DNA of 64,000 nt, taken from the NCBI GenBank assembly GCA_019009955.1, contig CM032230.1, positions 17,233,501-17,297,500 of the forward strand, given 5' to 3'. A model generated the notes under the pieces. It ran no database searches and was not told the origin of the DNA. It saw only the letters and a program-made list of their open reading frames with translations. How positions within the stretch are numbered: the stretch's first letter is position 1; the number at the start of each line of letters is the position of its first letter. Origin of the DNA: Riptortus pedestris (Eukaryota > Arthropoda > Insecta > Hemiptera > Alydidae). The position numbers and the translations under genes were made by a program. This document shows positions 10,395 to 22,709 of the stretch, piece after piece.

Positions 10395-10770
10395 TAAAAA
10401 AATTTCAAATTTCTATCGACCTTGCCTATAAATTAATTTGGCATGTTGGCCTGTTAACGCTCTAGTTGTTTGTAATGGGTTGAAGTAGAGTAATTTGAAA
10501 AGGCTTAAAAACTTCAATCCCTAAATATTGTTGGATTTAACATGGGTTGGGTAGAAAAATGTTGTATAATTCATATTTTCTGTTTTCAAAAGTAGTTCTA
10601 TATATTTCCTGGAACTTAGAAACTGTTTATTGGTATTTTTGACCAGCTCCCTCATTGGGTATCTACTCCCCTTAATTAAACATCTCGTGGCCAGCTTACG
10701 GCACAGTCTTATATCTTGGAATAGTTGGAAAGGGAAATATAGGAAATCTGCTTAGTACACGCAACCCCAT
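10395..10770 (-). mobile_element. HINE-like copy, old and diverged
   Basis: 'cctgttaacgctctagttgt' (core) through to 'ggaaatctgcttagtacacg' (the subterminal repeat and part of the 5' terminus). The 3' hairpin is lost. It includes a worn type B module ('acatctcgtggccagcttac'). Confidence 0.6.
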
Positions 10771-10964
10771 ACCACATTACCATCTCACCTCCTAAATATA
10801 ATTTAAATATAAAAATTAATCATCAAAATCATTAATGCTTCAGCATGATCATTGCAATACTCACACTAACCAATTTAAGGCTTAGTAAACTATTAAACAT
10901 AAAATGCCCAAACTTCGTGTTCAAGTTTAACAACTGTCTTGCTGTTTTCTATTGAACGATATTT

Positions 10965-11136
10965 TTTTTATTTATTTATTAACGTCCACTTTTTGCAACT
11001 TAGGCTAATCGGGACGGGTTATCTACAGGTTACCACCCTTTTCTAGCCAGGGTGGGATTTTAGGACGTTATTTAATGAATTTCGTCACTAAATAATTTCC
11101 TTTGCCCAGGCGAGAATCGAACTCGCCACTCTAGGT
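10965..11136 (-). mobile_element. tRNA-derived SINE with 13-bp target duplication
   Basis: On the minus strand: a head with an RNA polymerase III B-box-like GAGTTCGATTCTCGCC, a body containing 'ggtggtaacctgtagataac' and 'cccgtcccgattagcctaag', and an (AATA)n/A tail. Perfect direct repeats TTGAACGATATTT flank it (10952-10964 and 11137-11149), as expected of LINE-mediated retroposition. The A-box part of the head is missing, so it is 5'-truncated or starts at the B box. Confidence 0.85.
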
Positions 11137-11479
11137 TTGAACGATATTTATGACATTCAATTAAAAATACAGCCCTATAGGATCTGCGAAAATTTTCCAC
11201 CTGTTGGAATGGCACGTGTATGACATCATGTCATGGTCTATTTTCTATTTCCTCCATAGTTAGGAGCCAATGCAAACAATTCTGCAAGTTCAAGCTGAAT
11301 GTGTGAGGTTTGGCGATACTTAAAATCCCGAGTGTAGGAATCAGCGTTTACCTGAAGCTTGAAATTCCTAAAATTAAAATAACTTATCCAATATTAGCGA
11401 TAAAAGAAAACGGAAAGATAGAAAATTTAAAGGACATTGCTGTATCGACTGGAATGATTATATAGCGGAGGTATTTACG

Positions 11480-11675
11480 GTTATAGACTTGCGAAGTTCA
11501 TTTTAAATAAAATATTTAAATTCTAGTTTGGTAACAATGGTTTTGACAACTAGAGCGGAACAGACAAATAAAAATATATACTAATTTTAACGGATCTCTT
11601 TCACGAATCTCCTGGGGGAAGGATCGAAGGAGATTTATAGAAATATATCTGAATAGCCGATTTCCCTTTAGAATA
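11480..11675 (+). mobile_element. HINE-like fragment, 3' part
   Basis: Core end 'ctagtttggtaacaatggtt' and 'ctagagcggaacagacaaat', then 'cacgaatctcctggggg' and a half hairpin 'gccgatttccctttag'. The right hairpin arm is lost. Confidence 0.65.
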
Positions 11676-11679
11676 ATGG

Positions 11680-13730
11680 GATAAATATCTTAGAGGGAGA
11701 GATGTGCCATGAACAGGTTATATTTTACTAAGTTTCTCCATTCTGCCGGCGATATTTTAATGTTTCCGACTGAAGCAATCTTAGGTCTTACTATCTCCGC
11801 ATACAGGAAGTCAATGCTAGTGAAAGCTCAAACTGCCTTTTCAATTAACATCTGGCTTTCATAAATACCCCCGAGCAAATCTATAGATATATGCAAATAT
11901 TAAATACGTAACGACTAATTTATAACTCCGAATTCCCGTTTGAATTTATTAAAATGTTTTAAAATGATTCTCGTGAAAAAAACCAAACAGTCGGCTGGTA
12001 TCAACTAAAAATAATTGTCGCAACACCAATATAAATTGAAGAATATTTTATAGGTCTGTCATTTGTTAACAACTATGTCCATTATCGCTGTTTTATTTAA
12101 ACTATAAACTATTATAAAAGAGAGAGTCAATGTAGGTCTTGTAGACTTTTAATACAGGATAACGACTATAAATTAAAGACGAAGTAAGATTTTTCACGTA
12201 TAGTTTGACCATTGTTTTTCAAGAGTCTTCCACTTTTCGGTGTTTCTATTGACTACTTTGAACTATAATAAAAGTCATAACTATTTAAAACACTAAACAA
12301 ATGGAAAATAATGATAATAGCTTTTTGTTTCTTTGCATATAGTGGTTATGAACGAAAGTAACATACCTTTATCAGCCAGGCTTTGAAAATTCTAAATACA
12401 TAAACGCATACAATAAAAACGCGAGTTGCGAAATTCTAAAAATAAATATTCATATTTACCGTTAATCCCCGAAAAAAAATGTGTGCATTGATAATATAAT
12501 AAGATGTGCTAGACTACAATAGCCCTATAATACGATGCCGTTTTAAAAATGCTCAAAGTTTCATAAATTAGAGAATTATTGCAAAATTCAAACCTATAGT
12601 TTGGGATACTTAAAATGATTAGAATTTTTTCAGTACTAAAAATAAAAGATCTATGAGCGCGTTAATAAAAACATATTTTACCGCAACAGAAGAATTTCTG
12701 GATCATCATGAATAGCCCTTGAAAAACTGAAATATATTCTAAAATCAACTAATGCTATTTTTTATTAAGATAAATTTAATTAATTATTTAATTTTTAATA
12801 AATTTATAAAAATCAATTGTGAAACATAATTATTTTTAATTTGAAACTAGACTTAAAGGCCTTAGAACAGATTGAGAAATATTGATATCCTTGAGTATGT
12901 GTCCAGATTCAGACACAAAAGACTTGAAATACATTTGAGCGTCATGAGGGGTGTTCTTTTTTTAATTGAATATGAGTCCCAGTTTCAGAGAATGATTTTA
13001 ACAATAATAAGTGAAAATGAAGAATTGAAATGGGAGAAAAATAAGTTTTCGACTGGTTAAAACATTTCCATCCAGTTACATGAGCACCTATTTCTGAATA
13101 CTCACTTAAACATTAAAAGTCAAATAACAAATAATATTATTTCTAGCCACAACAATAAGAGCAGAGTTTGTAATTTACATTATCTCTTAAAGGATCATCT
13201 TTTATAGTAGTCTTCCCTCTATCTTCAAACTAATATTAACAATTAAATTATTGTAGAAAGCTCAATTAAAACTTTAGATTAGATTTTATTTTTTTAAATG
13301 ATAATCTGTTTCAAATATATTTTAATTTCACTATTTGGCTTCCATAGTTTACTTCTCCATTTCTTCTGAAAATTCTCTCTTCTCTATAAATTGTCTATTA
13401 AATATAGCAACTCTTCAAATATTATCTACTATTAATATAATATTTAGAATTTCTTAACCCTTCATGCATGTGAAACATTTTTTTCAAATCCTACATCAAC
13501 AAATTTGACTGTTTAACGAAATATACTAAATTTCAGCCATGGTTTCCAAATGTGCCCACACCTTCTTGAAACATAGTTTTAATATTTATTTATAACAAGT
13601 GTAAAGCATTACTGTAACGTAATGGGGAAAATATATAATGGAAAATAAACACAATTATTAATGTTTTTTGTGTTGTACAATGGGGTTTTAAAAACTCCTC
13701 TAAGTTCCTCTTGAATATAAAGAGTATGTA
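11680..13730. other. AT-rich stretch, nothing recognised
   Basis: Homopolymer-rich, with no frame of note (the 62-codon frame at 12872 resembles nothing I know), no repeats beyond short A/T runs and no splice-flanked block. Confidence 0.5.
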
Positions 13731-13736
13731 TGTGTG

Positions 13737-13763
13737 TGTGTGTATATATAAATATATATATAC

Positions 13764-13822
<59 letters not shown>
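13737..13822. repeat. (TA)n microsatellite with TG start
   Basis: 'gtgtgtgtgt' followed by an interrupted TA run of about 75 bp. Confidence 0.95.
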
Positions 13823-13824
<2 letters not shown>

Positions 13825-13829
<5 letters not shown>

Positions 13830-14449
13830 ACATACAAAGAATAAAATAGACGTCCGTCTCATGGAAGCTGTGTCAAGAATACAGATTGCCCACGTGCTGG
13901 AATATCTTTGAGATTACCCGATCTGGCATTCTATTCTAAATTTCTCCCTTAGTAAGAACCCTATGTTTACAAGATTCTAAATATATGTTGGATAAAGCAT
14001 TTTTAGTAATATAATTACTTTCAGCCGAAGTACCTCGGCTAATATTCCAGCAGCAAAACATATATTGTACAATAATTGAGCACATCGTTTTTAAACGAGA
14101 ATAGCTATTTAAATTTTTTTGGATCAAACGAATAACAGCAAAAGTATTTATAATATTGCGTTTTCCAGCAGCTGCCTAAATATACAATCATCTTAGTAAG
14201 ATTTCGGACAAAGATACCCTCCATATTTATAAATAGTTTAAAACTCATTAAATAAATTATAATTAATAAATAAGTTTCATTTTTTAGAAATTATTTCACT
14301 ATATTAAAACTAGAATCAATTCTAAAAATATGATTCTCTTAACAAAAACCTATTGTGGGTTATTGTTCTTTTATTTTGTTCATAAATTAAAGCTTATCGC
14401 TCATACCGCTTCATCAATCGGCAGCCCGCCTACATAAATAACTGCACAA

Positions 14450-14483
<34 letters not shown>

Positions 14484-17030
14484 GTCGTACACATCCTTAA
14501 TCATTCCCAACAAAAGCTGACCTCATATGTATATTCTTTTTAAAAATTAATTTTCACCCTTCATTGTCAAATCAGTTATGCATTGATAAATTCTTAGTAC
14601 ATCAATAGAGAACTACTGAAGACAAATAATAACAATAGTAACTACCAAATGTGAAACATACTCAAAAAAAAAAAAAAAGCAACACAGAGCACATACATAA
14701 GCATGAAAAATACATAGCCAAAGCAAACAAAAATTGGCTTTCAGCATCTGTGATTATGACACTGTCATCAGGAAAATGTGGACTCTCATTCCTACTCTCA
14801 CCATATTTTCGGTCAATTAATAAAAAAAAATCACATTGTAAAAACTAATACTTGTAACTAGAATAGAATAATTTATTGTGCCATAAATAAATCAAACTGC
14901 AACATGCTCCAATATACTTAAATAATAATGAAATATCACAATAATAATATTCTTTAAACAACGATATACTTTTAAAACACAATACAACTATATTTTATAA
15001 TAACTATTTGTTTAAATATCATATTTGTATCACTATAAGCCATAGTTCCTATACTATTCTTTGAAAGAAATTCTTTTAAGGCACATGCTTTCCTGCAGAT
15101 AATGTTGTACTCTTCTGGGTGCCCTCACCTACTGGAATGCTTGGCTTGTATATTTTAGTAAACACACACAAAATTGACGTGCTAATTTTTTGTTGAAAAA
15201 AAATATAATATAAATATAATAGGAGACGACATAAAATAAAACAATTAAATAATTTAATATAACTGCTAGGGTCATAACTCTTTAAAATTTAATATAAACA
15301 AACAGAAAGTGACAAAATCGTTTTTCCATCTATTTTATTTTATTTCTTTTTCTTTTCTATCTCTTGCCTTATAAACCTTGACACTGACTTGTAATTTAAG
15401 AAATATACTTATTTTGATTTAGTACTTGAAATGTTGAATATTTTTAACATTTTAAAACTTCGTAAAAGAAAATAAATTAGGAATCAGTATTAATACTAAG
15501 TAAGTGTCCTGGATGTTAATGGTTTTTCATTAGTTCAAAATTGTATTTTAATGTTATATGTCCAAGTAATACTATTTATTATAAGTGGCTTACGATCGGT
15601 GTAAATGCTATATAATGCTACATTTTAATTTGACAGACAGTTAATCCGAATTTGATTGCAACTGTGCTGATCGACGCCATAAAAATATTTTTACCAAATA
15701 TTCTTAATCTGAACTTAAATTATTAAATTGCTCTGATTAACAAAAAGTGATATTTTCATCAAATTTTGAAAATATTCTGACTAAACTAAATTACCAATTT
15801 CTCCCTCCGTATAAGGTACTTCAGCTGCAGGATTTTTCCAAGGGAGCTAGAATTCAGAGAATATAATTCAGTCCCAAATCATATATCTGTCTGAAATGTG
15901 ACACCATCTCGGAGTATAGCATGCCTGACTGAGATTACGCATAAGATCTAACAGAAATAACCAGATTAATAATGTAATTATTTCGACGATAAAACAATAG
16001 ATCGAGTACAAATGATGCACTCTAGTATCTAGAGCAATTAATAAAAATACAAAAAAAAAAACATATTAAGTACTTTTGTGGAGACAAAAAAATCTTAAAA
16101 AGAAACAGATGAAACCTATTTATGAACTAATAACACCACGAAAAATAACTAAGATTAAGAAGGCAAATTATAAATATAACTGCATTAATAGTATCATTAA
16201 CTAAATAAAATATAACCCAGCTCCAGCCATTGAAATTATAATAAAATAAATAACATGTTTAGAGATATATGTGTCATTACTCTTACAACCTCGCACATAT
16301 GTAATTTCGTCATGTGAACCACCTCAATAGCTCCTTTTTCTAAAAATTAAAGCCCTAAAAATCCAGGTCATCTCTGTATCTCGATAAAAAAAAAAACATG
16401 CATAGACCAAAACTTATACTAAATTTGGTTTTGCAACAAGATTTATTAAATAGCTAATTATCTATTACAAATTATTATTTTCCGATCCATCATAAAAGAA
16501 CAAAGCTATTACCTTCCATCCCTATCACTGACTCCATTCTGCCTCATAACTTAATTTTAAATATGAATTTTGATTTGAATAAGTCAAAAAGAGACTAAAA
16601 CACACTCTCTCTCTACGTTTATATATATATGTGTGTGTATGTATGTATGTACGAGTATATATATTATAATCATGATAAAAATGCTAGGTTTTGTAGTTGC
16701 ACCCACTGGGTTCTTTCTAAAACTGCTCTTTTCTGAATTACTCTATCTATAAAAAGTTTTTCAAAAAATCCATACATATCAAATTTTAAACTTCAACTCA
16801 TTTTTTTGATACTCATTCACTATGATTCGCGGAGATTTGAGGGAATTTTTTTTTTGTTCTGATTAAATTTAATTTTCCGTAGAAAAACCACTAATAAAAG
16901 TTAGTACAAGGATCATAACTGAATTTAGGATTCATGGACTTGAATTTTCATTTCGAGACCTCGGTACAATATTTCTTTTTTCAAATGTGTGCCAAAAATC
17001 TTTTTATAAAAGAGTTTGATATTTTGTCAT
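13825..17030. other. AT-rich stretch, nothing recognised
   Basis: Contains only a (CA)n tract (about 14449-14477), an A run (14665-14678) and a TA/TG/TATG patch (about 16620-16665). The short frames (14651, 16934) have no family features. Confidence 0.5.
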
Positions 17031-17035
17031 TATTG

Positions 17036-17583
17036 TTTTCCCTTAAGAGAAATCAATATATATATTACAATACCCTTAAGAGAAATCAACAAATATATTT
17101 GTCATTTACCGCTATAGCGGTCACAATTTTAGTTCAATCGTTCCCGTACTCGATATTTAATCGTTTTATGCAAAAAGAAAGATCATGTTTGTTAATGGAT
17201 GGAATCCGACCAGTGGGAGAGGCCGGGTTTTAGAGGGGAGGATTTTCGAAAATTCTTAATATCTCCGTTATTATGCGTCGGATCGAAAAAGCGTATAGAA
17301 CCAATACTATTGCAATTGTAATGTTCTATAAATGTTGTTATGTACGTTATTTTACTATCTTGATTAATAACCGAGATATTTGCATTTTATAGTGTTCGGC
17401 CTTCAGTAAACCACCAATCCTACTCATGTCATATTAACGATAAGCACATGTAGTATGAAACACACTATTTGAAGCTTAAATGCCAAATATTGTCCTCATT
17501 GAGGTTTTACTTTTTGAGATAAATGCAAATACGTGGCACATGTGGGAAAAATTCTTAGTTTACGCAGCCCCTGCGTGACGGAC
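17036..17583 (-). mobile_element. HINE-like element, type A, 3' end rearranged
   Basis: The 5' end is perfect (GTCCGTCACGCAGGGGCTGC on the minus strand), followed by the type A module and core. The 3' part between the (TA)n and the hairpin is deleted. The hairpin sequence CCCTTAAGAGAAATCAA occurs twice, at 17039-17055 and 17073-17089, separated by a short TA-rich spacer. Confidence 0.8.
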
Positions 17584-18117
17584 TTTTTAGTTTATTTATT
17601 TATTAAATAGGAATTTAATTACTCCCCCTTGAGTAAAATCCCCCCCTTTTCGTATTTATTTTTCTTATTTATATATAGATCATGAATAATTACTCATAAA
17701 ATATTTATAAATAAGAATATTTTAATTATAATTAATTATATTTTAATATTAAAGCACTTAGATATTTGACGGAAGTGCAATCATTCTTCATCCACTTCAG
17801 GTGTCTGTCTGACTACCTGTTGGAGTCAATGACCCCGTACCAGTAGCTAAAACATCTCACCTAAATCTAAATGCTCATTGAGAAATTCGCTTGGTGCTCA
17901 CCTCATATGTATTTATTTAAAAAAAAAAATAGTAATAATAAAACGCAAATATAAACTGTGATAATAATAGAAAATACAAATGAGATTCAAGTTACTCTAG
18001 GTTGATTATTATTATTAACAAAGGTATTTTAGTAATGCCAGTTATTTGAACAAAAGTTACTAACGCCAGAACCAATATTTTATCATTAACGATGAAAGTA
18101 TAACAATATTTATTTAA

Positions 18118-18228
18118 TTTTTTTATATATATTATTTGTAAATATTCATTCCCTTAATCTTTAATTTTAGTATTTTCAAATTTATATTTTTTGAAGCATT
18201 TGTTTTCCTTCTATGGGTATATATTTTT
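18118..18228 (+). repeat. Unnamed repeat, copy 1
   Basis: 'tatatattatttgtaaatat' and 'tcattcccttaatctttaat' recur with about 80% identity at 20049-20160, there directly abutting a HINE 5' end. Not assigned to a family. Confidence 0.6.
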
Positions 18229-18683
18229 GAATAACATAGCTCTATGTTTGCCATCAGGGCACTGATAATGGAGAGTGTGCACCGAAAGCTCTCTCCCTAA
18301 TAATAAATATTTGTGAAGAAACCAAACAGAAACATCAAACACAATATTTTGTGTTGATAGTGTCTTATCTGTAGACTCAAACGATTTAAAAAAAACAAAA
18401 CAGATTTTGTAAATCATATATTGTAGATCGTGCTTTCAAAATGTAATGATAGATCGCGATTACGAGGCGTGTCTGTAAACGTCAAGAAATAATACTTAAA
18501 TACGAGCCTTATAGTCTTAGATATTGATGATTCTAGTCTTTAGTTTATATCATATGAGATAAATGATGCTGCAAACTTATTCCAATTATCAATTTCAATA
18601 TTTTTGATTTGAATACCAATGAAGTAGCATCATTTCAATTTTTTTGTGATTATTATATGGCACGCATTTGAGCTTTTTGGAGT

Positions 18684-18743
18684 ACTAATGTTTATATATA
18701 TATATATATATACGGGTATATATATATATATATAAACATTAGT
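18684..18743. repeat. 60-bp palindrome with TA-repeat arms
   Basis: ACTAATGTTTA(TA)n-cggg-(TA)nAACATTAGT; arms of 29 and 27 nt with a 4-nt centre. The non-TA ends are also inverted, so this is more than a plain microsatellite. Confidence 0.85.
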
Positions 18744-18749
18744 TGGGAT

Positions 18750-18866
18750 GATGGGAATGATGGGTTTTTCAAAAAAAAATTTTTCAAATGACCACGGACT
18801 CTACATAGGAAATGCCGAAAATGAGTTCAAAATTTTATATTTATATATATATATATATATAATCTG
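18750..18866 (-). mobile_element. HINE-like fragment, 3' part
   Basis: 'ctacataggaaatgccgaaa' and 'atgagttcaaaattttatat' match the copy at 19446-20048, including shared deviations from consensus. The terminal hairpin is missing. Confidence 0.7.
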
Positions 18867-19445
18867 CAGACCAAATTCAATTTTCTTAAGTAGGGGTGTG
18901 TAGGAGGGTGGAAACCGAATCGTAAATATTTCCTTTTCTATTTTCCAGATAAATGTTATTTTGTATTTTCGTCCCTGACTAAATTTGCCTAAACTCACAT
19001 TAAAAGAACATGCAATATTGTTAAAGAGTAAAAACACTATCAATAAATCACTTAATACTTTTTTAGTAGCATTTAAATTATTTGAGAATTTAAAGGATAT
19101 TTGCAGGATTAGACTACAATGAATAATACATGGGGCCATGTTGTTATTATACCATATCATTATATTAAACTGAAGATTATATTATAATAAGATGTTTCTA
19201 AAATATTTTATTTCTCGAAAAGCTACTGGCATGATACTGCAAGAAACTGTTAGCTCCTATATATTCTTTATTCAGAATAAGTTTTGATAATTATGAATAA
19301 AATTGATGTAAAGGATTATCAAAACTTGCAATAATTTTGTATTTGTTTCAGTTATTAATGAAGTTAGTATTTCGAAGTTACTATTCAATTATATTATGTG
19401 TTGTTTGTTTTTAAATTTTATTTTAGTTCAGATCATGTATTTCTT

Positions 19446-20048
19446 TTAACAGATTTCTCTTAGGGGAAATCAGCTATTGAGGTTGTACTCATGATGGGAT
19501 TTTGTAAAAAAATTCTTCAAATGCCCATGGACCCTACATAGGAAATGCTGAAAATGAGTTCAAAATTTTATATATATAAATAAATCTATATATATATTTG
19601 TCTGTTAAAACGCTAGTGGTCGTAAGTAATTTTTTTCTGATCGACAACAAACTCGATAATTAAAAGTTTTATGTAAAAATGAAGATCAAGTTCGTTATCG
19701 GCTAAAATCGGAGCAGTGGCAGGAAGGGGATCTAGAGGTGAAAATTTTGGGTTAGTATGCGGCCTATTTGTATAGAATCAATCTTATTGCATATGCGATG
19801 TTCCATAAATATTGTTAAGTACGCGTTTTCATTATCCTGATTATTAGCTGAGATATTTACATTTTTTAGTTTTCAGCCTTTAGCAAACCCCCACTCCTAC
19901 TCATGTCACATAAACAAGACTCTGTTATGTAATTAAACACTTTATTTGAAGCCTGAATACCAAATATTGTTTTCGTTGAAGATTTACGTTTTGAGATAAA
20001 TGCAACCTGGGAAATCTGCTTAGTTAACGCATCCCCTGCGTTACGGAC
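19446..20048 (-). mobile_element. HINE-like element, complete, type A (603 bp)
   Basis: Minus strand: GTCCGTAACGCAGGGGATGC, AGCAGATTTCCC, type A module, core and a short interrupted TA tract. The 3' hairpin has decayed (GATTTCCCCTAAGAGAAATC) and is followed by TGTTAA. It is flanked by T-rich sequence with no duplication. Confidence 0.85.
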
Positions 20049-20160
20049 TTTTTATATATATTATCTGTATATATTCATTTCCTTAATCTTTAATATAGCG
20101 TTTTCAAAGTTATATGTTTTTAATCATATATTTTTCGTTCTATGGTTCTATATTTTTACA
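20049..20160 (+). repeat. Unnamed repeat, copy 2
   Basis: Partner of 18118-18228. A further shared piece, 'gttcagatcaggtattt' (about 20193), matches 'gttcagatcatgtattt' just left of the HINE (about 19427). Confidence 0.6.
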
Positions 20161-20164
20161 GGCT

Positions 20165-21115
20165 TTTTTTTTTTCATTATATTTTATTGTTGTTCAGATC
20201 AGGTATTTGATTACCATATTGAGTACCTTTCACTGGTAATCCAAGAATTTGGTTTGGAAGAATTTGGATTTTTTTTTTTATTTTTATGTAAAAATAATAA
20301 AGTAACTGTTTCATTATATTTTATTCAATTTTTTCTATACTATAGTCAATCCAATTTTTCGTATAAATTCCAAAGAATGTTTACTAAGAAGATAACTGGA
20401 TTTCGTATTGCTAGACCTGAAATTAAATACATTTTACTTACATTAAACATACCAAAAATGACGGAATTATTCTTATTTTAATATTCATTCCCCATTTCCC
20501 TCGTTTTTATATAATATTAGAGGCAATAAGAGATCTAACGCCTTAATTAAATTTAATAGTACATAATTGAATTGTTTGCGTTGAATAAAGAGTGAGAAAT
20601 ATTAATTCAACAGATACATATTTTCTCCTGTGCAAATTTTAAATAGTCCATTTGTTTATTTTATTTCGCTTAGTTTACAAATTAAGCCGGCACTCTCATT
20701 AAGAATATTGTAAAAAATAATTTAGATGCTTGTTCATATGATATGTAAACTAAATCATGTATCTCTCATGTTCTCTGTTTATTTATGCATAATAAAATAC
20801 CTAACTCACTGCTGTCCTAGTCCCAAGGTCTTCTTGATACTATTTCTAATTAGGTTTTACCTTTCTATGAACACCTTAAAATTATCACTGTTCTACCTCA
20901 TAATTTTACATTCCTTCATAGCTCCCCAGATTCTCACAATTCTTTTAAATAAATTCATAATGTCCTCGTGACAAAATGACTTTAATGAATTCACTTTTTA
21001 TAAGCTAATAGCTTTTTGTACTCTATTTCCTTATTGAAAAAATACTTTTTTGTTTTTTCTTCTAAAACTTCTATTTTACGATGAGCTATGGGGTTTTTTG
21101 GGTGTCAAAGAATAT
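20165..21115. other. AT-rich stretch, nothing recognised
   Basis: Frames at 20254 and 20726 are AT-biased and lack domain features. Confidence 0.45.
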
Positions 21116-21119
21116 TCTT

Positions 21120-21318
21120 TTTTTGGACCACTGGTAAACCCAGAGAGGCGAGTTCGATTCCCGCCTGGCCAATAGAAATTTATTAAGTGACGAACTCATT
21201 AAATAAATTCCTTAGTCCCACAATGGCTACTTAAGGGGAGTTGTAAATACCCCCCCCCCCCCAATTAGTTTTAGTAGCACAAAATAGACGTTAATGAATA
21301 ATAATAATAATAATAATA
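21120..21318 (+). mobile_element. tRNA-derived SINE
   Basis: Head with B-box GAGTTCGATTCCCGCC at about 21149, body 'gtgacgaactcattaaataa' and 'attccttagtcccacaatgg', poly-C expansion at about 21250, then 'gacgttaatg' and an (AAT)n tail. Same family as 10965-11136 but more diverged in the body. No clean target duplication was found. Confidence 0.75.
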
Positions 21319-21389
21319 TTTCTATTATAGGAATATAATAATAATATTTCTATTATATACTAGTTTTGCTCATGGCGTGGTTTAAATGT

Positions 21390-21735
21390 ATTTTGAAAGG
21401 TCCTTTAACCCTACCTAGCGGCCACAATTTCTGTTTAATCCTTACCAAGCTCGATATTCACGTGCTTCATGTAAAACTAAAATTCAAATTCGTTAATGGC
21501 AGAAATCTCAAGAGTAGTGGTAGAATAAAAACGTTGAAGTACCTAAATTCCTTAGTACCTGATCGAGAAGTGTTATTTAACCAATCATATTGCACATCTA
21601 GTATTGTACATTTATGGTTATACAAAATTATATATAATTTAAATATTAACACAGCTATTTTGTATTTTTTAGTTTTGTGCCCCAATATTACTCTCATCTT
21701 GCTTTAACTATCAGCTGTTGTATGAAATGATGAAT
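21390..21735 (-). mobile_element. HINE-like fragment, old
   Basis: 'ctttaaccctacctagcggc', 'aagctcgatattcacgtgct', 'attcgttaatggcagaaatc' and 'aactatcagctgttgtatg' keep the core-to-module order. Both ends are missing. Confidence 0.6.
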
Positions 21736-21944
21736 GAATTTACGCTTGTGATACAAGTAATTAACGCTCTCAAAGAATGTTCTGTAGTTTAAAAAAAAAA
21801 AAAATTAAACGAAATATAAAGGACAAAAATTGTGCGTTTCACATTATTATTTGATTCAATAATGGGCCAAAGAAAAAGGAGATTTTTTTTGTGGACATTT
21901 GATGAGACTGTCCTGATTGAATTTGATGAAAGTTAGAGGGATAT

Positions 21945-22705
21945 AACTTGGGCGTATTGTTCTGGATCAGAGTTTAGAGATTATGTTTTTGGACGAGAGT
22001 TTAGGGGTTATGTTCTGGATCAGAGTTTAGAGATTATGTTATTGGACGAGAGTTTAGGGGTTATGTTCTGGATCAGAGTTTAGAGATTATGTTTCTTGGA
22101 TGATGGTTTAGGGGTTATGTTCTGGATCAGAGTTTAGAGATTATGTTTTTGGACGAGAGTTTAGGGGTTATGTTCTGGATCGGGGTTTAGGGGTTATGTT
22201 CTGGATCAGAGTTTAGAGATTATGTTTTTGGATCAGAGTTTATGGGTTATGTTTTTCGTTCAGAGTTTAGAGATTATGTTTTTGGATAAAGGTTTAGGGC
22301 CTATGTTCTGGATCAGAGTTTTGTGCTTACGTTCTAGATCAGAGTTTAGAGATTATGTTTTTGGATAAGGGTCTAAGGGTTATGTTCTGGATCAGAATTT
22401 CTGGCTTACTTTCTGGATCAGAGATTAGAGAATATGCTTTTGGATGAGGGTTTACTGGTTATGTTCTGGAACAGAGTTTAGGGCATATCTTGTAGATCAG
22501 AGTTTACAGGTGTTTTTGGATGAGTGTTTGAGGTTATGTTCTTTATCAGATTTTAAGGATTATGTTTTTGAAAAAGGGTTATGTTCTGAATCCGATTTTA
22601 GGGGTTATATTCTGGATCAGAGTTTTGGGTTTATGTTCTGGATCTGGGTTTATGTTCTGGATCGGAGTTTAATTGTTATGTTCTTGGCCAGAGTTTAGAG
22701 ATTGT
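21945..22705. repeat. Minisatellite, 26/27-bp units in a 53-bp higher-order unit
   Basis: Alternating 'ttatgttctggatcagagtt' + 'tagaga' and 'ttatgtttttggacgagagt' + 'ttagggg'. The frame at 22444 is a by-product. Confidence 0.9.
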
Positions 22706-22709
22706 GTTG

